This document shows, in pieces, positions 9,360-16,403 of a stretch of 64,000 bases of DNA. Below the pieces are notes generated by a model. That model did no database searches and was not told where the DNA came from. It saw nothing but the letters and a program-made list of their open reading frames with translations. Origin of the DNA: an uncultured Collinsella sp. (GTDB taxonomy: Bacteria; Actinomycetota; Coriobacteriia; Coriobacteriales; Coriobacteriaceae); assembly GCA_900541875.1 (NCBI GenBank), contig UQLF01000006.1, positions 36,022-100,021 of the forward strand, in the 5' to 3' direction. Each line of letters begins with the position of its first letter. Position 1 is the stretch's first letter. A program made the translations under genes and the position numbers.

Positions 9360-9579
9360 TACGTTAACGCTGCTTGTCTCGCCCGGGTGCCGTGGGCCAG
9401 GGAGGGGCGTCTTCGCTGATAATTGCTTTGTTGGAAGAGCTGCTTTTATTGCGGCTCTTTCTTTGGTTTTGGGTATATTTGTTCTTGTTGAACTGTTCTT
9501 GCGACTGGGTGCGTTTGCGACCCGGAACGCTTTTGTTTTGTAGCCGTCTCGGCTCGTTATTGAGAGGAGACTAACTTTT

Positions 9580-10500
9580 ATGCGTATTGTGTTTATGGGT
9601 ACGCCCGATTTTGCTGTGCCTTCTTTAACTTCGCTTGTTGCGGCTGGGAATGAGATTGCGCTTGTTATTACTCGCCCTGATGCTGTTCGTGGGCGTGGTA
9701 AGAAACTTGAGCCGTCTCCTGTTAAGGCCAAGGCGCTTGAGCTAGAGTTGCCGGTTATTGAGGCTAATCGTATGACGCCTGAGGTCGTTGAGGCGCTCAA
9801 GGCTGCCCAGGCTGACATTTTCTGCGTGGCTGCCTATGGTTGCATTTTGCCGGATGACGTGCTGCATATGGCGCCGCTTGGTATTGTGAATGTTCATGCG
9901 TCCTTGCTGCCTCGTTGGCGTGGTGCTGCTCCTATTCAGCGGGCGATTCTCGCTGGTGATGAGGTCGCTGGCGTTTCTATCATGCGCATCGGGCATGGCG
10001 TGGATACTGGTGCATATTGTGCTCAGGCTTCCACGTCTGTTGCCGGTAAGCATGCTGAGGCGCTGACCATGGAGCTTGGTGAGCTTGGCGGCAAACTGCT
10101 GGCTGATACGCTTCCCTCGCTTGCCGATGGTTCGGCGGTTTGGACCGAGCAGGATGAGGCGCTCGTCACTCATGCTGCCAAGATTTCTAAGCAGGAGATG
10201 CGTCTGGATCCGAAAATGGCGGCGCTTAATTGCGTGCGTCACGTGCTGGCTTCTTCCGACACCGCGCCTGCTCGTTGCGTGATTGCCGGCAAGACCGTGC
10301 GCGTGCTCGACGCTGCGCCGGCTGATGTGTCGCTTGGCGAGGGTCAGGTCCTCGTTAAGGCCAAGCGTGTTTACCTCGGACTTTCCGATGGTGCGGTTGA
10401 GTTGCTCGAGGTCAAGCCTGATGGTAAGCGTGCTATGGCTGCCTCTGCTTGGGCTGCTGGTCTGCAGGGCGCCGATCTCACCTGGGGTGTTTTGTCATGA
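9580..10500 (+). CDS. fmt: Methionyl-tRNA formyltransferase
   Basis: 306 residues. It formylates initiator Met-tRNA using 10-formyltetrahydrofolate. MRIVFMGTPDFAVPSL at the start, NVHASLLPRWRGAAPIQ near 105-121 (catalytic Asn/His) and GVDTGAYCAQ are typical. GAGAGGAGA lies about 10 nt upstream. The stop overlaps the rsmB start (ATGA), so the two are translationally coupled. Codon use is unlike the flanking genes: many GCT, CGT, CTT and GTT codons against GCC/CGC in priA and gltX. Confidence 0.96.
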   Translation: MRIVFMGTPDFAVPSLTSLVAAGNEIALVITRPDAVRGRGKKLEPSPVKAKALELELPVIEANRMTPEVVEALKAAQADIFCVAAYGCILPDDVLHMAPLGIVNVHASLLPRWRGAAPIQRAILAGDEVAGVSIMRIGHGVDTGAYCAQASTSVAGKHAEALTMELGELGGKLLADTLPSLADGSAVWTEQDEALVTHAAKISKQEMRLDPKMAALNCVRHVLASSDTAPARCVIAGKTVRVLDAAPADVSLGEGQVLVKAKRVYLGLSDGAVELLEVKPDGKRAMAASAWAAGLQGADLTWGVLS

Positions 10501-11897
10501 GCAAGTTATCTCCCGCGCGTAAGCTTGCGCTCGATGTGTTGATGGAGGCCGATCGCCGCGGCATGTACGCGCGCGATGTGCTGTCCTCCCGTGCTTCTGC
10601 CAAGGCTATTGACCAGCGTGATTCCGCTTTTGCCGCCCGCTTGGCGCTGGGTGTGGCCGCCACGCAGGGTATTTTGGACGAACTGCTCGATCAGTTTCTT
10701 GATAAGCCTAAAAAGGTTGCGCCGCGTGTTCGCATGGCGCTTCGTATCTCGGCCTTCGAGATGCTCTATCTGCATACGCCTGGCCGCGTTGCCGTAAGTC
10801 AAGGTGTTGAGCTGGTTCGCTGCGGTGCTAAGTCCGCCGCTGGCTTGGCCAATGCTGTACTGCATAAGGTTGCGGACAATGTTGAGGACTTTGCCACGGC
10901 GTCTGATGTGGATGAGTCTGAGCGACGCTTGGTTCGTCTGTCGCGCCTGATGGGTCTGCCGCGTTGGCTGTGCGCCCGCATTATGGCATCGTTCGACACG
11001 CCAGAGGGTGCGCTTAACTTTGCCGGCAATCTGGCCCCCGCGCCGCTGGCCCTGCATGAGAACGCCTTTGCAACTAAGCCCGATCCGTATATCTCGCAGT
11101 TCGTCGCGCCTGTCTTCCCGGGCTGCCATGCCCCGGTTGATGCCCAGGTTACCGTTGCTTCGGGTGTGTTTGAGCGCGCCGCTGCGGTGGCTTCGGACCT
11201 TAACGCTCAGCTCATCGCGACCGCTGCGACGCGTCCCGGAAGCTGCCTCGAGATTGGTGCTGGTCGAGGCACCAAGACCTATGTGATGATGTGCCAGGCC
11301 AAGCGCGCCGGCTATGAGCGTCAGCATACGGCGCTCGATCTGCATGATCGCAAGTGTGATCTGAATCTCGCTCGCCTGCATAAGGCCGGTATTCAGGGCG
11401 TTCGTACGGTTTCGGGTGATGCCTGCGAGCTTGATGAGGTGCTCACATCGTTTGATGCCATGCTTGGTGAGCCGGTTAAGTTCGACACGGTTTTTATCGA
11501 TGCGCCGTGCTCGGGCACCGGCACCATGCGCCGCCATCCCGAGATCCCGTGGCGCCTGACCGAAAAGGATGTGACGGTTGAGCTGCCCAAACTGCAACTG
11601 ACGATGCTCAAGGAAGCCGCCGCGCGCGTAGCTGCCGGCGGCGAGCTGATCTATGCGACGTGCTCGGTGTTTGATGAAGAGAACACGCAGGTCGTGGATG
11701 CGTTCCTCGCTTCTCCCGAGGGCGCCGGATTTAGCGTGGCACCGCTTTCCGAGGCACAGATTCTGCAACTCCCCGATTTCGATCAGGCCAAGAAGCTCGT
11801 ATCCGTACGCCAAAACGACCGCGGACTTTTCCAAAGCGTCCCCGTAAACGCCGACTCCTACGACGGCCACTTCTGCGCCCGCCTGGTCCGCAAGTAA
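10497..11897 (+). CDS. rsmB: 16S rRNA (cytosine-967-C5) methyltransferase
   Basis: 466 residues. An N-terminal NusB-like RNA-binding domain (~1-140) is followed by an AdoMet methyltransferase domain. SCLEIGAGRGTKT near 245 binds AdoMet. IDAPCSGTGTMRRHPE near 338 carries the PC motif, and YATCSVFDEENTQV near 386 the TC motif with the catalytic Cys. The start overlaps the fmt stop by ATGA. An upstream in-frame ATG at 10449 would overlap fmt by 51 bp and has no ribosome binding site. It shares the T-rich third-position codon use of fmt. Confidence 0.94.
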   Translation: MSKLSPARKLALDVLMEADRRGMYARDVLSSRASAKAIDQRDSAFAARLALGVAATQGILDELLDQFLDKPKKVAPRVRMALRISAFEMLYLHTPGRVAVSQGVELVRCGAKSAAGLANAVLHKVADNVEDFATASDVDESERRLVRLSRLMGLPRWLCARIMASFDTPEGALNFAGNLAPAPLALHENAFATKPDPYISQFVAPVFPGCHAPVDAQVTVASGVFERAAAVASDLNAQLIATAATRPGSCLEIGAGRGTKTYVMMCQAKRAGYERQHTALDLHDRKCDLNLARLHKAGIQGVRTVSGDACELDEVLTSFDAMLGEPVKFDTVFIDAPCSGTGTMRRHPEIPWRLTEKDVTVELPKLQLTMLKEAAARVAAGGELIYATCSVFDEENTQVVDAFLASPEGAGFSVAPLSEAQILQLPDFDQAKKLVSVRQNDRGLFQSVPVNADSYDGHFCARLVRK

Positions 11898-11905
11898 CTC
11901 TACTA

Positions 11906-11972
11906 AGTTGCGGTGAAATAGGGATTGAATAGCGGATTCTACACGCCCAACGGTCCTAATTTCACCCCAACT
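11906..11972. repeat. Hairpin repeat, copy 1 (GTTGCGGTGAAATAGGGATT family)
   Basis: The first 30 nt are identical to 12248-12277. The left arm GTTGCGGTGAAAT pairs imperfectly with ATTTCACCCCAAC at the 3' end. It lies 9 nt after the rsmB stop. Confidence 0.85.
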
Positions 11973-12046
11973 CAGGAAATCGTGCGAGCGGAGATCGCAA
12001 TAGCGGTAACGAGTGGTAAAAATAGTCACGTCTCATACTTGCTGTT

Positions 12047-12208
12047 ATCAAAAGTAGTGCAGATTACGGGGCTTAATTGGTGATGCCCGGCCATAGCAAA
12101 AATGGTTTTAATAAAACCGCAGGTAGATGGCTTGCTGAAATTTGCAAATTACTGGAATGGATAGAGGTTGTCAATTCAGCCCTGTAATCCGGCAGAGTTT
12201 TGAAATGT
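12047..12208. repeat. Inverted-repeat element with conserved core (family with 16178-16310)
   Basis: Arms pair around GATTACGGGGCTTAATTG (from 12062) and CAATTCAGCCCTGTAATCC (12172-12190). The loop carries TAAAACCGCAGGTAGA (12112-12127), which recurs exactly at 16230-16245. The reverse complement of 12177-12207 matches 63924 onward at about 29 of 31 positions. No gene lies between rsmB (stop 11897) and the zinc ribbon gene (stop 12349); this stretch is all repeat sequence. Confidence 0.75.
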
Positions 12209-12247
12209 TACAAACTTTGCATCAGCCCGAAATCCGATCTATAGAAA

Positions 12248-12314
12248 AGTTGCGGTGAAATAGGGATTGAATAGCGGCTTTAAACCGCCAAACAGTCCTT
12301 ATTTCACCGCAACT
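12248..12314. repeat. Hairpin repeat, copy 2 (GTTGCGGTGAAATAGGGATT family)
   Basis: Direct repeat of the unit at 11906, with better paired arms (GTTGCGGTGAAATA against TATTTCACCGCAAC region) and an inner GCGG/CCGC stem. The two copies bracket the element at 12047-12208. Confidence 0.85.
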
Positions 12315-12348
12315 CATAAGGAAACCTGGGCAGCGGGACCGCTTGTCG

Positions 12349-12585
12349 CTAGTGGTTGTGTGGGCAGTTGGCGCAGCAGCCGCTTGTGGCGCTGGTGCTG
12401 GAGCCGCCGCTTCGCTGGTCGGTGTTGTAGAAACCGCTACCCTCAAACTTGATGCCGCTGGCCGAGAACGTCTTGGCCGCCGGGGCGCCGCAGCTCGGGC
12501 AAACGACCTCGGGAGTCTCGGACATGGGATGCTCAACCTCAAACACGTTGCCGCAGCTCGAGCACTTGTAATCGTAGCGCGCCAT
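12349..12585 (-). CDS. FmdB-family zinc ribbon protein
   Basis: 78 residues. The start MARYDYKCSSCGNVFEVEH and the second pair VCPSCGAPA form the CxxC...CxxC zinc ribbon of the FmdB/CxxC_CxxC_SSSS family. The C-terminus is Gly/Ser-rich and ends with a Cys/His cluster (GCCANCPHNH), which is common in these small proteins. Their role is not established; regulation has been proposed. AAAAGGAAG precedes the ATG. Monocistronic, downstream of the GH13-GH77 gene on the same strand. Confidence 0.88.
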   Translation of the reverse strand: MARYDYKCSSCGNVFEVEHPMSETPEVVCPSCGAPAAKTFSASGIKFEGSGFYNTDQRSGGSSTSATSGCCANCPHNH

Positions 12586-12673
12586 AATACTTCCTTTTCA
12601 GCACAAAGCGGGCAGATCGCTCTGCCCGCATAAATTCAAACGTCTGTAACTGTACCCTATATCGGGGGTTTTA

Positions 12674-15600
12674 TCACGCTTCGCCCCAGAATCTATGGTT
12701 GTTGCGCAGGAGCTGTGCTGTTTTATTCTCAGCGGCTGCAATGTCCGCCTCGTCAGCCTGCCAGGTCCAGTTGCCCGTGGCCACGCCCGGAACGTTCATA
12801 CGCGCGTCGTCGCCAAGCCCCAGGACATCCTGCAGCGGCATCATCACCAGGGGAGCGTCGCTTGCCAGCGCGTCGCTCATCAGCTTGGCCGCAAACTCAA
12901 CACCGCTCGGCTCGTCGCCGCCGGCAAAGGAACGCGTGCACCAACCGGCGAGCGTCGAGGTGTCGTGCGTCGACGTGTACAGAATCTTGCCGGGCGTGGG
13001 GTGCACGCCGCAACGGACGTCGTAATCGCTAAACTCCAGCACGTCCATGCCGGGGAAACCGCAGGTCGAAGCCATGGCGCGAACACCGGGCGTCAGATAG
13101 CCCAAGTCCTCAGCGATAAAGTTGAGCGGACCCAGCTCGTCGTAGGCGGTCTGGAACAGGTCCTTGCCCGGGCCCGCCAGCCATCGACCGTCGGCGCAAG
13201 CCTTTCCCGCGGGGATACTAAAGTAGCTGTGGAATCCCAAGAAGTGATCCAAGCGCACGCGATCGTAGAGCGAAAACGCGCGGCGCAAGCGATCCATCCA
13301 CCAGCTATAGCCGTTCTGCTTCATGTGGTCCCAGCGGAACGTCGGGTTGCCCCACACCTGGCCCTCGGGTGCAAAGTTGTCGGGCGGCGCGCCGGAAATC
13401 TCAATCGCCTTGCCGGTATCGGACAGCCAGAAGTTCTCGGGTTCGCTCCACGCGTCTGCCGAATCGTCGGACACGTACATAGGAATATCGCCGATAACCT
13501 CGATGCCCTTCTTGTGCGCATAGTTCATGAGCTCGCACCAAGCGAGGTCAAAGCGGTACTGCATGTACGCCTGAAGCTCGGCCTCGTTGTGGAAGCGATT
13601 GTCGTCGATCAGATGCTCGTTGTAGCGCGCGACATCTGCCGGCCAATCATGGCGCGAATCGCCTTCAAAGTACTTCTTAACGGCCATGTAGACGCAGTAC
13701 TTCTCGAGCCAATCGGCATTGCGATGTTTAAACGCGGTGTACAGCGGATCGGCATCCTCGCCTCCGCGGGCCTTCCAGGTCTCAAAGTCGGCGGCCAGCT
13801 CCTCGTGGCTCTCGGGTAGCAGGTCGATATTGCCTGCAAAGGCCGAAGGACCGGCGTAAGGGGAGCGGAAGAAGTCCGTGGGGTTGACGGGGAGAACCTG
13901 CCAGTAGCGCATGCCCATGGCGGCCAGATGGTCGATAAAGCGACGCGTGGGCGCACCGATCGTACCGGGCTTGCCGTCGTCGGTCGGCACCGATGTGATA
14001 TGGCACACAACACCCGCACCGTGATCGAGCGGCTCCTGCAGGCGCTGCTCGGCGTGGTGATAGATGATCGACGAGCCCAGCGGGTACAGGTCGAGCGTGA
14101 CCGTGCCGTTGTGAATCTCGCACTCGTGACCGCTAATCACATCGCTCGCACATTCGCCGAGCGCCGGAATGGTCAAGCGATGCGAATTGCGCAGGCTGCG
14201 GTTGATGATGACGGTCGCGGACTCGCCGTCTTTACCGGTACGGCTGTAGGCCAGCACCTCGTCATTGAGCGCAAAGGCCTTGATCTCGCCGTCAACCATA
14301 AACGGCAGCGCGCGGCGCACAGCAGATGCGTTCTTGACGATTGCAAACGTATCGAAGTCGTGCAGGTCTTCCTTGGTCGGCATGGTGCGGCGATTACCCG
14401 GATCGGTCAGGCCCTCAAGGCCGTACTCGTCACCGTAATAGATTGAGGGAACGCCCGGGAATGTCATCTGCATAAGCGTCGCGAGCCAAAATCGGCTCTT
14501 GGCCAGGCCCATCGAGTTCTCGTCCAGGCGCCACTTGCTGCGTTCGCTCTCGGGCAGCTGCGACTCGTCAGGGCCGCCGCCGAGCACCGAGATAATGCGC
14601 GGACGATCGTGGCTCGAAAGCAGATTGAGCGCGCAAGACAGGGCCTCACGCGGATAGTTTTCGCGGAGGGTCTCGATATCTTCAGCAGCTTGGTAAGCGT
14701 TTTTGTAACCCATCAAAAAGCCGATGACCATGTCGCGGAAGGGGTAATCCATGGCCGAGTCGAGCTCGGAGCCTTGCAGATAGCGACGCAGATGGCCGTA
14801 GCTGATCTTGTTGGAGGCATCTTCCCAGACTTCGCCGAGCAACAGTGCGTCAGGCTTTTCGGCAAGTACTGCCTTCTTAATCTCGGTCAGGAAGTCATCG
14901 GAAAGCTCGTCGGCCACATCCAGGCGCCAGCCATGAGCGCCGGCACGTAGCCATTTACGAATCACGCCGTCCTTGCCCAGGAGCCGCTCGCGTACCAGTT
15001 CGGAGCTCTCATTGATGGCGGGCATATTGCCCACGCCCCACCAACAGTCGTACGAGCCGTCCTCGTGGAAATAAAACGCATCGCGCCACGGCGAATCTTC
15101 GCTTTGCCATGCGCCCACTCCGGGGTAGTTACCGTAGCGGTTGAAGTAGATCGAATCGTCGCCCGTGTGGTTAAAGACGCCGTCCAGAATGATGGAAATG
15201 CCCAGCTTCTCGGCCGCCTCGCACAGCTCAGTAAAGTCCTGCTCGGTGCCCAGAATCGGATCGATCTTGGTGTAATCGGCGGTGTCGTAGCGGTGGTTGC
15301 TCGCGGCTTCAAAAATGGGGTTGAGGTAGATGGCTGTAAAGCCCAGCTCGGCGATGCGAGGCAGGTCTTCCTGGATACCCTTGAGCGATCCGCCGTAGAA
15401 GTCCCAGGTCTTGATGGAGCCGTCCTCGGCGCGCTCGTAAACGGGCGGCTCGTTCCAGTCCTCGACCATCCGGCGCTGGATTCCGTTGCGCGGTTTTTCG
15501 ACCTCGGCCAGCGTGCGCTCGCGCCAGTGCTCGTCGCGGGCATAGCGATCGGGGAAGATCTGGTAGACCATACCGCGCTCGTACCAGGTGGGACGGTTCT

Positions 15601-15970
15601 CACGGTGTTTGTAGACGGTGACCTGGAATGACGGCACCTCGGCGTAATCGTAGGTAACGCCCTCGCCGCCGGTGCGTCCCTGCGGTGCGCCCAAGCGGAC
15701 CTCGGGCTGGCCTTCGATATTGCAGATAAAGCTGTACCAGATAAGACAGGGCTCGGTGCACTCAAGCTCTACGCTAAATATGCCGTCACCTTCGTGCGTC
15801 ATGGGATACAGAGACTCACCGATCTCATCGACCCAGGTGCGCAGCGTAAGCGTTGCCTGCGCGGGATCGGCATCCTCTAGAATCACGGAGAGCGAAAGGG
15901 TAGTTCCTGTGGTCACAGCGCCAAACGGAGTGCGAAACTGCGGCAGACGGCTGTTGTATATCAATCTCAT
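12674..15970 (-). CDS. Fused alpha-amylase-family hydrolase (GH13) and 4-alpha-glucanotransferase (GH77)
   Basis: 1098 residues with two complete catalytic modules. Residues 1-~130 form an N-terminal beta domain like those of neopullulanase/cyclomaltodextrinase. A GH13 barrel follows, with GWRLDVADEL near 347 (nucleophile Asp), LLGEVWED near 379 (acid Glu) and LLSSHDRPR near 450 (third Asp). From about 653 (VVCHITSVPTD) a MalQ-type GH77 domain runs to the end, with VRLDHFLGF near 904, FIAEDLGYLTPGV near 950 and STHDTSTLAGW near 1000. It should trim and rearrange maltodextrins released from glycogen or diet; no signal peptide is visible, so it is cytoplasmic. Upstream are two TTTACCA-type operator-like sites. 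Confidence 0.9.
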   Translation of the reverse strand: MRLIYNSRLPQFRTPFGAVTTGTTLSLSVILEDADPAQATLTLRTWVDEIGESLYPMTHEGDGIFSVELECTEPCLIWYSFICNIEGQPEVRLGAPQGRTGGEGVTYDYAEVPSFQVTVYKHRENRPTWYERGMVYQIFPDRYARDEHWRERTLAEVEKPRNGIQRRMVEDWNEPPVYERAEDGSIKTWDFYGGSLKGIQEDLPRIAELGFTAIYLNPIFEAASNHRYDTADYTKIDPILGTEQDFTELCEAAEKLGISIILDGVFNHTGDDSIYFNRYGNYPGVGAWQSEDSPWRDAFYFHEDGSYDCWWGVGNMPAINESSELVRERLLGKDGVIRKWLRAGAHGWRLDVADELSDDFLTEIKKAVLAEKPDALLLGEVWEDASNKISYGHLRRYLQGSELDSAMDYPFRDMVIGFLMGYKNAYQAAEDIETLRENYPREALSCALNLLSSHDRPRIISVLGGGPDESQLPESERSKWRLDENSMGLAKSRFWLATLMQMTFPGVPSIYYGDEYGLEGLTDPGNRRTMPTKEDLHDFDTFAIVKNASAVRRALPFMVDGEIKAFALNDEVLAYSRTGKDGESATVIINRSLRNSHRLTIPALGECASDVISGHECEIHNGTVTLDLYPLGSSIIYHHAEQRLQEPLDHGAGVVCHITSVPTDDGKPGTIGAPTRRFIDHLAAMGMRYWQVLPVNPTDFFRSPYAGPSAFAGNIDLLPESHEELAADFETWKARGGEDADPLYTAFKHRNADWLEKYCVYMAVKKYFEGDSRHDWPADVARYNEHLIDDNRFHNEAELQAYMQYRFDLAWCELMNYAHKKGIEVIGDIPMYVSDDSADAWSEPENFWLSDTGKAIEISGAPPDNFAPEGQVWGNPTFRWDHMKQNGYSWWMDRLRRAFSLYDRVRLDHFLGFHSYFSIPAGKACADGRWLAGPGKDLFQTAYDELGPLNFIAEDLGYLTPGVRAMASTCGFPGMDVLEFSDYDVRCGVHPTPGKILYTSTHDTSTLAGWCTRSFAGGDEPSGVEFAAKLMSDALASDAPLVMMPLQDVLGLGDDARMNVPGVATGNWTWQADEADIAAAENKTAQLLRNNHRFWGEA

Positions 15971-16070
15971 AGTACGGTCCAGTTCAATAGAATCATGGCC
16001 AGCTGGCCATGGGCTTTACGCACAGGATGTAAGTATATCTGTTGTACACAGGCTGTATAAACAACATCCG

Positions 16071-16112
16071 TTTACCATCGGCGAACGGTTGTCCTAGAAA
16101 ATCGTTTTACCA
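16071..16112 (-). promoter_or_regulatory. Operator-like sites upstream of the GH13-GH77 gene
   Basis: On the minus strand, TGGTAAAACGATTTTC (reverse complement of 16097-16112) and TGGTAAACGGATG (reverse complement of 16065-16077) lie about 100-140 nt before the start. The first matches TGGTAAAACGTTTTT at 26223 except at one position in 15. The pseudo-palindrome with central CG is the style of LacI-family operators. Confidence 0.5.
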
Positions 16113-16177
16113 CCCAAATTATTGCGATATTTAAAAACGTCTATACCGATACTATTTGTAGCCAACCAAAAGTACTT

Positions 16178-16310
16178 CGGTTTACTACGATGAATTGGAT
16201 GATCTCAACCACGGTCATTTTGATGATATTAAAACCGCAGGTAGAGGCGTTGCCAATTTCGTAGATTACTCGCCGTGGTCAGCCGGAGCCATTTTGTCGT
16301 AGTAAACCGG
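16178..16310. repeat. Inverted-repeat element with conserved core, second copy
   Basis: Arms of about 37 bp (16178-16214 and 16273-16310; ends CGGTTTACTACGA and TCGTAGTAAACCGG) enclose a core with TAAAACCGCAGGTAGA (16230-16245) and a following ATTT..G.A.ATTACT shared with 12112-12152. The stems differ in sequence between the copies but the core is kept. It occupies the 16.1-16.3 kb gap, where no gene is seen. Confidence 0.8.
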
Positions 16311-16342
16311 GCTTCTTTTTTACTAGAGAAGTTCAACCAAGA

Positions 16343-16370
16343 AGAGGGCGCCTGGTTGGGGGCACCCTCT
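16343..16370 (-). terminator. Probable glgA terminator
   Basis: A 10-bp stem AGAGGGCGCC/GGCACCCTCT with one G-T pair, 33 nt past the glgA stop. The minus-strand tail is T-rich but interrupted. Confidence 0.6.
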
Positions 16371-16403
16371 TTTGCGTTGAGGATTAAGTTTTAATCGTCC
16401 TGA

